Of a stretch of DNA of 64,000 nt, positions 1-7,410 are shown in pieces. The stretch is from Lentisphaeraceae bacterium (lineage in GTDB: Bacteria > Verrucomicrobiota > Lentisphaeria > Lentisphaerales > Lentisphaeraceae), in the NCBI GenBank assembly GCA_021232515.1, contig JAJPOQ010000117.1:38411-102410 (forward strand). The letters run 5' to 3'. The position numbers were made by a program, and so were the translations under genes. The notes below the pieces were generated by a model. The model saw nothing but the letters and a program-made list of their open reading frames with translations. It ran no database searches and was not told the DNA's origin. Numbering within the stretch: position 1 is the stretch's first letter; each line of letters begins with the position of its first letter.

Positions 1-45
1 AGTAATTTCTTGGAAACTAAATCGGGTCGCCATGAGCTTTTATAA
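1..45 (+). CDS. possible C-terminal end of an upstream gene (partial)
   Basis: The first frame is open from the left edge and ends at a TAA at 43-45, giving about 14 residues ending GRHELL. It would overlap the next gene by 14 bp, which fits the tight packing elsewhere in the window. So short a tail gives no product, and chance openness is quite possible. Confidence 0.25.
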   Translation, partial: SNFLETKSGRHELL

Positions 46-1105
46 AAAACTAAACTTCAAAGAAAAAGTCACGAAATACACCAATGATACTTTAGACCAA
101 AGTGGCAGTGTAAATCTACTTTTTATTTTGAGTAAAATGAACTGGCTCAATTCTCAGCAGCTACAAAAGTGGCAACAAGGTCTTTATCCAAATCTCGAAG
201 GCTTCTTTCAAAGTACCCCACAAAAGAGACTTGAAGTATACAAAATATTTCAAGCTGAGACCTCTGGTTTAAAGTTTATCGAAGCTCCTTGGACATTTCA
301 TTCATTACTCAATGAAAACATAAAGCTGAAAGTCTTAAGCGAAGAGAATGAAGACGTAGAAACACTGTTTTGTCGCCACTTTTTGTCCAAAGACATATCT
401 ACTCGAAAAACGGAAACTCTAAGAAAGAAATTAACTCAAAAGCCCGATCTAAGAGTTTTCCTTCACGAGGATAAAAAAGCTTTAGAGTGTAACGCCTGCC
501 ATGCCATAGTAGAAAAAGAAAATTTCTTCTACTCTGAGCTAAAAAAAACATATTGCCTTAAATGTGCCGAACTAGACAAACTCGCCTTTCAAGAAAGTGG
601 CGATGCTACTCTAAGTCGACGGGCGAAAAAGTACTCTCAGAAATTTGCCGAAGTCGTCGAGTTCAATTCAAAAAAGAAACGCTTTGAAAGACGCGGTATA
701 TTAGTCGATAAAAAAGCTATTGAACTAGCTCAAGTCTCCTGTTCTCAGGATGCCACAGAGCGAGCCACAAAAAGAATAAAAAGTAGCGAAAAAAGAGTTC
801 AAGATGACTTCGACTTCACTCAAGAGTTCACCAAAAGTGTTGCGTCTCTTTTCCCTCTTTGCCCTGAAGGTGAAGTCTCTGCTATAGCTGAACACGCAAC
901 AGTTCGTGGAAGTGGACGGGTTGGTAGACGTGCAGCCGCAAAGAAACTGGATGACGAGAGCATACGCTTAGCTGTTATCGCCTACATTCGCCACAAGCAC
1001 ACTTTCTACGATCGACTTTTACTTAACCGAACTCCAAAGAAAACTTGTCGAAAGCTAGTCCAACCAGTGATTGAGAAAAAGCTTAAAAGTTGGGAAACTA
1101 AATAA
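32..1105 (+). CDS. DUF2293 domain protein with a zinc-knuckle-like centre
   Basis: Protein of 357 residues. The C-terminal part (about residues 264-330) carries the DUF2293 signature: FPLCPEGE, then IAEHATVRGSGRVGRR and IRLAVIAYIRHKHTFYD. The family is conserved but functionally uncharacterised. The centre has two CxxC pairs (C153/C156 and C175/C178), which could bind one zinc ion. It is rich in Lys/Arg and has no signal peptide or membrane segment, so it is probably cytoplasmic and may bind nucleic acid; that role is inference only. The start ATG at 32 has a weak ribosome site. Its stop overlaps the convergent PilT-like gene by 8 bp. Confidence 0.7.
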   Translation: MSFYKKLNFKEKVTKYTNDTLDQSGSVNLLFILSKMNWLNSQQLQKWQQGLYPNLEGFFQSTPQKRLEVYKIFQAETSGLKFIEAPWTFHSLLNENIKLKVLSEENEDVETLFCRHFLSKDISTRKTETLRKKLTQKPDLRVFLHEDKKALECNACHAIVEKENFFYSELKKTYCLKCAELDKLAFQESGDATLSRRAKKYSQKFAEVVEFNSKKKRFERRGILVDKKAIELAQVSCSQDATERATKRIKSSEKRVQDDFDFTQEFTKSVASLFPLCPEGEVSAIAEHATVRGSGRVGRRAAAKKLDDESIRLAVIAYIRHKHTFYDRLLLNRTPKKTCRKLVQPVIEKKLKSWETK

Positions 1106-3278
1106 TATTCTTATCTAAGGCCATTCCAAGAACTGTTTCTCGAGAAATAACACCTTGGTCATAAAGATCTTTAAGTGCCTTATCCATGGTAATCATTCCG
1201 TCTTTTTGAGCCGTCTCCATTATAGCTCTCATCTGGTGAGTCTTGCCGTCGCGAATCAAAGACTTCGATGCAATAGTCCCCATCAATAGTTCAAAAACTG
1301 CAACTCTACCGCTTTTATCTTTTCTCGGCAAAAGGCGTTGAGCAACTACACCAACTAAACAAGCTGCTAATTGGGAGCGGATCTGATTCTGATGGTGCGG
1401 CGGAAAAGAATCGATGATTCTATCTACTGTCTGTATAGCGTCATTTGTGTGGAGTGTGGCGAGAACTAAGTGGCCTGTTTCAGCTGCCGTTAGCGCCGCC
1501 GCTATAGTTTCTGGGTCACGCATTTCACCTATCAAAATAACATCTGGGTCCTGACGAAGGATATACTTCATAGCATTTGCATAGCTATGGGTATCGGCAT
1601 ACAGCTCACGCTGTTCAATTATCGCTTTTTTATTTTTATGAACATACTCAATTGGATCTTCTATGGTGATGATGTGACAAGAACGAGAATTGTTGATCTG
1701 ATCAATCATACACGCCATAGTTGTCGACTTACCATGCCCCGTTGGCCCAGTTATAAGAACCAAACCGTGAGGTTTGTTGGCCATCTCAACGACTGCCGAA
1801 GCTAAGCCTAAACTAGTCGGGTTTGGAATGACTTGGTTGATGACTCTCAAAGCACAAGAAATAGTTCCTTTCTGGTAAAAACCATTTACCCGAAAGCGAT
1901 AGGTTTTCTCGAAACCTTTATCGTCAGCAATAGTGGTACTTAAAGCAAAATCTATTTCTTTTTTCTGCTCAAACTCTGCTCTTTGTTTTCTATTTAATAC
2001 GCTGAAAAGTAAATTTCGAGTATCAGCAGAGGAAAGCTTATCGACATTCATTTCTAAAAGTTCCCCATTTATACGCAAAATTGGTGGATTCCCGGCACTA
2101 AAAAGCATATCACTGGCGCTGTAGTATAAAGCCGATTTCAGCAAACTTTTTATTGATGCATCGCCACTCGCTTCTCCAGTAGTTTTAGCTCTTAAAGTAT
2201 CTATACCTGTTTCCATACCTTCTAATAAAAGCTTCATTTCTTCGCGATTATCGGCAACCGCAACTGCCGTTTCTCCCGAGATCTGATCAGACTTAACCAT
2301 ATTGATGATTGAGCGATTAAAAGAAATCATTCCATCGGCAGCAGCACTCTTCATCACTTCAGAGATCTCATCGACTTCTTGTCGAGCTATCAACTTACTG
2401 ACTAGTGGAGTATTCACCAAAACCTCAACAGCAGGGATGAGCCCATCATTGCCTTTTTTAGGAACCAACCTTTGAGAAACTATCCCACGTAGAGAAATGG
2501 ATAAATCGAGAGCAAATTGTGTCTGCTGACTTTCAGGGAAGTAGTTGATCATCCGCTCAATAGTCTGTTCCGCATTCACAGTATGTAATGTAGAGATAAC
2601 TAAGTGACCTGTCATAGCCGCCGACATCGCCGTTTTGATTGTGTCGAGGTCTCGCATTTCACCGATAAATATAACATCTGGGCTTTGACGAACTACAGAC
2701 TTTAAGGCAGTGGAAAAGCTCTTCGTGTCACTGCCCACCTCTCGTTGAGTGATGCGACTTTTACTGTCTTTATGAATATACTCAATCGGATCCTCTATAG
2801 TGACGATATGCTTAGCGTAGTTACTATTTAGGTAGTGAATCATCGAAGCTGTAGTTGTTGATTTACCGGAACCGGTTGCGCCAGTCACTAATATCAAACC
2901 TCTAGGTTCTTGAATAAGTTTTTCTAAAATGGGCGGAAGCGATAATTGATCAAAGTGCATCGCTCCTGAAGGTACTTTACGAGCAACTAAAGTGATCGCT
3001 CCTTGCTCGAAGCCTAAGTTTAAACGAAAGCGTTCATCAACCGAAAGGCTTAAGCCTAAATCTAGGTCCAACTCATCTTGTAGAGACTCCCAAGTAAGCT
3101 TCGGTAAGAACTCATCAAAAAATCCTAAAAAGTCCGTTCTTTTCAGGAGCTCTGTTTCGCCAAAATCCACCAAAAAAGAGTTCTTGCGAACTTTGGCTGT
3201 CTTGCCTTCTGTTAAAAATATATCTGAAACAACATCATTCTTTAATTCATGTAAATAATCAATTATTTTCATTTCCAC
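1098..3278 (-). CDS. tandem PilT/PilU-type pilus retraction ATPase (two motors in one chain)
   Basis: Protein of 726 residues containing two complete GspE/PilT-type ATPase modules; ordinary PilT or PilU is about 350-380 residues. Module 1 has Walker A GATGSGKS at 133-140, Walker B VIFIGE near 202-207 and the STLHT histidine box near 229-233. Module 2 has Walker A GPTGHGKS at 511-518, Walker B VILIGE near 580-585, ATLHT near 607-611, and SLIRDGKTHQM, close to the AIRNLIREGK element of true PilT. Both modules therefore look catalytically competent, and module 2 is the more PilT-like. The role would be ATP-driven retraction of type IV pili. The start is GTG 3278, or ATG 3272 two codons later. 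It follows a small membrane protein gene by a few bases and is probably cotranscribed with it. Confidence 0.9.
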   Translation of the reverse strand: MEMKIIDYLHELKNDVVSDIFLTEGKTAKVRKNSFLVDFGETELLKRTDFLGFFDEFLPKLTWESLQDELDLDLGLSLSVDERFRLNLGFEQGAITLVARKVPSGAMHFDQLSLPPILEKLIQEPRGLILVTGATGSGKSTTTASMIHYLNSNYAKHIVTIEDPIEYIHKDSKSRITQREVGSDTKSFSTALKSVVRQSPDVIFIGEMRDLDTIKTAMSAAMTGHLVISTLHTVNAEQTIERMINYFPESQQTQFALDLSISLRGIVSQRLVPKKGNDGLIPAVEVLVNTPLVSKLIARQEVDEISEVMKSAAADGMISFNRSIINMVKSDQISGETAVAVADNREEMKLLLEGMETGIDTLRAKTTGEASGDASIKSLLKSALYYSASDMLFSAGNPPILRINGELLEMNVDKLSSADTRNLLFSVLNRKQRAEFEQKKEIDFALSTTIADDKGFEKTYRFRVNGFYQKGTISCALRVINQVIPNPTSLGLASAVVEMANKPHGLVLITGPTGHGKSTTMACMIDQINNSRSCHIITIEDPIEYVHKNKKAIIEQRELYADTHSYANAMKYILRQDPDVILIGEMRDPETIAAALTAAETGHLVLATLHTNDAIQTVDRIIDSFPPHHQNQIRSQLAACLVGVVAQRLLPRKDKSGRVAVFELLMGTIASKSLIRDGKTHQMRAIMETAQKDGMITMDKALKDLYDQGVISRETVLGMALDKNII

Positions 3279-3282
3279 ACCA

Positions 3283-3870
3283 TTAAGCTTTCAAAGACTG
3301 TTGTCTCATTTGTACTCTTTTAAGAATCTTCTCATCATCTATTTTGGATTGAAGCGCGTCGATTAAATCCAAGGCCGCTTGCTTCTGTGAACCGTCCAAG
3401 ATATCCAATACTAAAAATATGAGTTTTTCATCTTCCGTTACAAGCTTTTCCGCATTCAACCTTTCATAGGCTACCTTCAGAGTTTCCTCTAGGTCGTGTA
3501 TATGATCGTGAAGTATCTGACACTTTTTATAATAAGCTTTTGGGGCAAACTTAGATTTCAAAACATCTTCATCGATAAGAGCTAAAGCACCCTCAAAGTC
3601 CTTCTTATAAATCAAGCTATCGACTTTTGAAAAATCCGTCCCAATATCAAAACCAGATGGATAAAAAATCTTTTCTATACGACTAACAACTGGAGCAAAC
3701 CAAAGATCTTTAAGAAATATGAAAGACGCCAATCCGGCCCCCATCGCAATAAAAAGGTTGAAGAGGTTTTCTAAGCCACCGCCATTAAATGCCAACATCG
3801 AGTTAAACAATGCATAGGCCAATAAGGCAAAACCGATTATGTACTGAATTATGACGACCAAAGAATACAC
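3283..3870 (-). CDS. small membrane protein with helical-repeat cytoplasmic domain
   Basis: Protein of 195 residues that I do not recognise. Two hydrophobic segments lie in the first 55 residues (about 4-25 and 35-55). They are followed by about 140 residues of charged, helical sequence with a TPR-like flavour (alternating small/large residues, a FEGALALIDED helix pair). It ends 4 bp before the tandem PilT ATPase starts, so a role around pilus retraction at the inner membrane is possible but unproven. No catalytic motif is visible. Confidence 0.6.
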   Translation of the reverse strand: MYSLVVIIQYIIGFALLAYALFNSMLAFNGGGLENLFNLFIAMGAGLASFIFLKDLWFAPVVSRIEKIFYPSGFDIGTDFSKVDSLIYKKDFEGALALIDEDVLKSKFAPKAYYKKCQILHDHIHDLEETLKVAYERLNAEKLVTEDEKLIFLVLDILDGSQKQAALDLIDALQSKIDDEKILKRVQMRQQSLKA

Positions 3871-4036
3871 TCACTAAAAGTTCATTCATATCTTATAAAA
3901 AATAAGCAAAGTTTTCTAGCTGGTTTTACGTGCCCAAGTATATTTAAATTAAAGAGTTTCTTCCGTTTCATTCTTTCATATCAAGTGCAAATTAGGTACA
4001 ACAAATAGTAACTTTTAAGATTTTGGGGATATTCCT

Positions 4037-5008
4037 GTGAAATACTATATAGGTTTCGACCTTGGTGGAACAAAAGTTGTTGCCGCTGTCATTACTGAAA
4101 AATTTGAAATAATCACTAGAGTTAAAGAAAAGTCCGGAGCTCAACGCGGCGCCGACTCTGTCTATAAGGTTATCTGTGATGTTATCAAAGAAGCTACGAA
4201 AGAATCCAAAATAGATTTCAAAGACGTACTCGCTATCGGTGGTTGCGCTCCAGGCTTAGTTTGCCCCAAAACAGGCGTCATCTTCAATACTCCAAATCTT
4301 GGTTTCAAAGACTATCCTCTTAAAGCAAATCTTGAACGAGACTTCAAAGTTCCCGCTGTCATCGAAAATGACGTAAATGCTGGACTTTATGGTGAGCTCA
4401 AGTTTGGTGCTGCCAAAGGCATGCAAAATGTTCTAGCTCTATCTCCTGGAACTGGCATTGGTGGTGGCATCGTCATCGATGGAAAGCTTTATCGCGGTCA
4501 AAAAGGTGGTGCAGCTGAGTTTGGTCACATCATTGTGCAACCTGACGGACCACTTTGTGGTTGTGGTCAAAGAGGTTGTTTAGAAGCCATTTCTAGTCGT
4601 ACGGCCATATCAATGCAACTCAATTCATTCTCAATTCGTGGAGCTATTCCTATTGTTGCAGAACATGCAAACGGGAATCTCAAAAAAATCAAAAGTGGAC
4701 TCATCGCCAAAGCTTACAATTCTGGTAACGACATCGTTCAAGAAATAGTCGACCATGCTGCAAACTATCTTGGTATAGGCATGGCGAGTTTGGTAAATTG
4801 CTTCAATCCACAAGCCATCATTCTCGGCGGTGGATTAATCGAAGCTCTCCCTGAACCATTTCTCAAAATATCTTCTAAAAAAATGGCTGACTCCGCCATG
4901 GGTGGCATGGGTAGAGAAGTAAAGGTGCTTGAAGCCGCGCTTGGAGACGACGCCGTCTTTATGGGCGCCGCTCAATCTGCAAAAGACCTAGTGGATTCTA
5001 AGAAGTAG
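4037..5008 (+). CDS. ROK-family sugar kinase (glucokinase type)
   Basis: Protein of 323 residues, the normal size for a ROK kinase. It begins with the phosphate-binding loop GFDLGGTK (residues 5-12). It has the IENDVNA catalytic segment near 112-118, with Asp as base, and the GTGIGGGI adenosine loop. The zinc-binding ROK signature CGCGQRGCLEA lies near 175-185, preceded by the GHI histidine that completes the zinc site. It should phosphorylate glucose or a related hexose in the cytoplasm. Substrate specificity cannot be read from sequence. The start is GTG at 4037 with GGGGAT upstream. No sugar transporter or repressor lies next to it. Confidence 0.88.
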   Translation: MKYYIGFDLGGTKVVAAVITEKFEIITRVKEKSGAQRGADSVYKVICDVIKEATKESKIDFKDVLAIGGCAPGLVCPKTGVIFNTPNLGFKDYPLKANLERDFKVPAVIENDVNAGLYGELKFGAAKGMQNVLALSPGTGIGGGIVIDGKLYRGQKGGAAEFGHIIVQPDGPLCGCGQRGCLEAISSRTAISMQLNSFSIRGAIPIVAEHANGNLKKIKSGLIAKAYNSGNDIVQEIVDHAANYLGIGMASLVNCFNPQAIILGGGLIEALPEPFLKISSKKMADSAMGGMGREVKVLEAALGDDAVFMGAAQSAKDLVDSKK

Positions 5009-5009
5009 A

Positions 5010-5603
5010 TTAACCTCTTCTTTTCTTGCGAACTCTATAAAGCCTTTCTGTAAAGCCACCCTTATTTTCGAATTGTTTGGCTAAAACACCTATCTGTTTA
5101 TCCAGTAGATAACAGGTAACATTTATCAAAGCGAGTGCTGAGTTTGCTGCAAGTTCAGAGTAAGTTGGAGTAGACCTAGTGGACGTATTGGACTTAGTAG
5201 ACAAGCTTAAATGAATCTGCTTTATCTACTCTGAAACTTCTTCGACAGTCTGAAAGCGTCTGTTGACCAACTCCTGCCTTAACGGTGAAGTCCGTTCCCA
5301 AAAACAAAGCCCTCGCTGCCTCAAAAAGTCTTCATAGTCCAACTTCAGCTCCTCCAAGCTAGCGCGAGCTACACTTGTAAGCTTTATCTCAAACTTCTTT
5401 GAAGTTCCCGAACATTGAGAACCTTCTGCGATGTTCTGTACACCAGAACGGGCTGCTTGCACCATTTGATCATGAGTTCGACTTTTGATACTGATATACC
5501 GGTCACAAAAACGAACTGTTATATCATATACTAACTGTGAAACCTGAAAACTCTTAAGGTTTCTATAACCTCCGTGTGGAGGTATAAGATCATCTTTAGA
5601 CAT
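5010..5603 (-). pseudogene. four-helix-bundle protein plus suffix domain, split by an in-frame TAG
   Basis: The leftward frame from ATG 5603 encodes 125 residues of a TIGR02436-like four-helix-bundle protein (QAARSGVQNIAEGS is the signature) and stops at TAG 5228-5226. The same frame stays open past this stop to 5010 and encodes the family's C-terminal 'suffix' domain (LINVTCYLLDKQIGVLAKQF, then GGFTERLYRVRKKR). In related genes the two parts normally form one protein of about 190-200 residues, so this is most simply a single nonsense mutation. The linker just after the stop is written in degenerate 9-bp units (TCTACTAAG-like) giving a ST-x-ST-x protein pattern. Separate use of the short 125-residue protein, or stop readthrough, is possible. 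Confidence 0.75.
5166..5201 (-). repeat. degenerate 9-bp repeat in the linker of the broken gene
   Basis: Read on the minus strand, four consecutive nonamers are TCTACTAAG, TCCAATACG, TCCACTAGG and TCTACTCCA. They are in coding register, so each adds three residues. The core TCYACT matches the array upstream of the same gene at 5642-5677, but there it lies on the opposite strand relative to the gene. Confidence 0.75.
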
Positions 5604-5641
5604 GCCCTTGCCTTAGTTATTTTTGCCCTCCTCTAACCAAG

Positions 5642-5677
5642 TCCACTCTGTCCACTCTGTCCACTCTGTCCACTTCT
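5642..5677 (+). repeat. 9-bp tandem repeat (TCCACTCTG) upstream of the four-helix gene
   Basis: Three perfect copies of TCCACTCTG (5642-5668) are followed by a fourth variant copy, TCCACTTCT. The array lies between the sigma-54 activator's stop (5685) and the start of the four-helix-bundle gene (5603), about 40 bp upstream of that start. The unit shares TCCACT with the linker repeat inside the gene. Confidence 0.9.
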
Positions 5678-5684
5678 TCTAATA

Positions 5685-6977
5685 CTAAGAAGACTTCTCT
5701 ATCCCATATTTTCTCATCTTCGAATACAACGTTTGAGGATTAAGCTTTAATAGATCTGACGCGCCCCCATCTCCTTGAACCTTTCCTTTTGTTTGAGACA
5801 ATGCAGATTCGATGATTCTCTTCACCTGCGCATCAAAGCTTATCGATTCAACAATATCCTCATCAATTTCGTCGTCTCCCAAGTATAATTTTAGATTTTT
5901 TCCTTGTGATAAAATCATCCCTTTTTCTAGTTCGTTTCGTAACTCCCTAGCGTTACCTGGCCAATCATGAAGTAATAACTGTTGAGTAAAGTTGGAACTC
6001 ATAGCCTTAACATTTATTTTCAACTTCTCAGAAAGCTGTGAAATAAAATATTCCGCTAGTGGGTAGATATCTGTTTTTCTTTTTCTCAATGGCGGAATAA
6101 ATAAAGTAAAGGTGCTGAGTCGATAGTATAAATCTTCTCGAAACTCTTTAGTATTAACTGATACCTTAAGGTCTTTGTGAGTAGCAGCCAAAATCCGGAC
6201 TGTAGACTTTAAAGTTTCATTACCACCAACTCTTTCATATTCGCCATTTTCCAAAACACGTAAAAGCTTTGCTTGTACCTCAAGACTTAATTCGGCAACC
6301 TCATCCAGAAACAAAGTTCCTGAAGATGCTCTTTCAAAATACCCTTTTTTCTGATTATAAGCTCCTGTAAAAGCTCCCTTTTCATGTCCAAAAAGAGTAC
6401 TTTCAATTAACAATGATGGAAGTGACGCACAGTTTATTGCCAAAAATGTATCTTTAGGTCTTTTAGAGTTTTTATGAATAAAGTTTGCGAGTACATCTTT
6501 TCCTGTACCTGATTCACCTTGAAGTAAAACCGATGTCTCAAAGGGAGCAACTAACAAAGCTTTCTCCAAAACTTTTTTCATTATTTCACTGAAAGCAATG
6601 ACTCCCGGCTGAGATTTATTGGTTGCTAGTTTTTCCCAAGCTTTATGTGAAACAGAACTTAAAGATCTTGTTAACTCACAGCGGGAAGATAATAACTTAA
6701 GAAGTCCTTTTAAGTTTCCTTGATCAAAAGATAACTCTTTCTGAAACCACCATTTAACTTCAGTATTTCGATTTAACTCAAAATCAAAGTCCGGCTGAGA
6801 TGAAATACTAAAAGTCTCTTTACTAAAGTTTTTACTTTTAATTGAATAATAAGAGCTTTCTCTCTGCCGCACGACATGTACTTGAACATCCCCATCAAAA
6901 ATAGATGACAAACGATTCAATAAGGCGCTCCACTGGCCTATTTCCGATACTATATTTAATAAATATTCAAATTTCAT
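5685..6977 (-). CDS. sigma-54-dependent transcriptional activator
   Basis: Protein of 430 residues. The AAA+ domain spans about 125-360, with Walker A GESGTGKD (154-161), the sigma-54-contacting loop GAFTGA (201-206), Walker B TLFLDE (221-226) and the PLRKRKTDI segment. A C-terminal Fis-type helix-turn-helix ends LLKLNPQTLYSKMRKYGI. The first 120 residues match no receiver, GAF or PAS domain that I recognise, so the signal it senses is unknown. It is divergent from a ferredoxin gene across a 168-bp AT-rich gap, but I found no convincing -24/-12 (GG-N10-GC) promoter there, so its targets are unclear. Confidence 0.92.
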   Translation of the reverse strand: MKFEYLLNIVSEIGQWSALLNRLSSIFDGDVQVHVVRQRESSYYSIKSKNFSKETFSISSQPDFDFELNRNTEVKWWFQKELSFDQGNLKGLLKLLSSRCELTRSLSSVSHKAWEKLATNKSQPGVIAFSEIMKKVLEKALLVAPFETSVLLQGESGTGKDVLANFIHKNSKRPKDTFLAINCASLPSLLIESTLFGHEKGAFTGAYNQKKGYFERASSGTLFLDEVAELSLEVQAKLLRVLENGEYERVGGNETLKSTVRILAATHKDLKVSVNTKEFREDLYYRLSTFTLFIPPLRKRKTDIYPLAEYFISQLSEKLKINVKAMSSNFTQQLLLHDWPGNARELRNELEKGMILSQGKNLKLYLGDDEIDEDIVESISFDAQVKRIIESALSQTKGKVQGDGGASDLLKLNPQTLYSKMRKYGIEKSS

Positions 6978-7145
6978 GATTATTTACAATAACACTAATT
7001 ATTATATTTAATAATTAAATTTCACAAAAAACACCTCCCTAAATTTTAAAGCATTCATTCAAAGCACTTTACAATCAAACTATAAAAACAAGAACAAAAT
7101 ATGCATTAATAAAATCCTAATTAAAACAACGAAAAGGATAATTTA

Positions 7146-7382
7146 ATGAGAAACTTAGAAGCACATCCACAAAATATTGATGGCAAACTCTACTGTACGG
7201 AAGAAGGCTTTGACAATGGCTGCATAGGCTGTGGTATTTGCTATGGGCAACTACCTCAAGTATTTGCAGAAGATGATGAGGCATATGCTTATGTCTTTAA
7301 GATACCTAATGATGATGAACTAGAATTAGTCAAAGAAGTTATTCAAGATTGCCCTGTTGGCAGTATTATTCTAGAAGACTAA
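7146..7382 (+). CDS. 4Fe-4S ferredoxin
   Basis: Protein of 78 residues with one cluster-binding set: C26-x2-C29-x2-C32 and a distant C69-P. This is the single-cluster ferredoxin pattern, with an acidic surface (many Asp/Glu). An extra Cys at 17 lies outside the motif. It should carry electrons in the cytoplasm; the partner is unknown. The ATG at 7146 has AAGGAT 8 bp upstream. It is convergent with the aldonate dehydratase operon and separated from it by a strong hairpin. Confidence 0.85.
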   Translation: MRNLEAHPQNIDGKLYCTEEGFDNGCIGCGICYGQLPQVFAEDDEAYAYVFKIPNDDELELVKEVIQDCPVGSIILED

Positions 7383-7386
7383 AAAC

Positions 7387-7404
7387 GGGGGCTAACAAGC
7401 CCCC
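7387..7404 (-). terminator. intrinsic terminator of the aldose-oxidation operon
   Basis: A perfect 7-bp stem, GGGGGCT / AGCCCCC, with loop AACA. On the minus strand it is followed within two bases by a run of five T, as a rho-independent terminator requires. It lies 7 bp beyond the dehydratase stop codon at 7411. On the plus strand the U-run is missing, so for the ferredoxin mRNA it acts only as a 3' hairpin. Confidence 0.85.
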
Positions 7405-7410
7405 AAACTT

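Noticed and set aside
6978..7145. Possible sigma-54 promoter between the sigma-54 activator and the ferredoxin
   Set aside because: No GG-N10-GC (-24/-12) pair with reasonable surrounding bases was found; the region is simply AT-rich.
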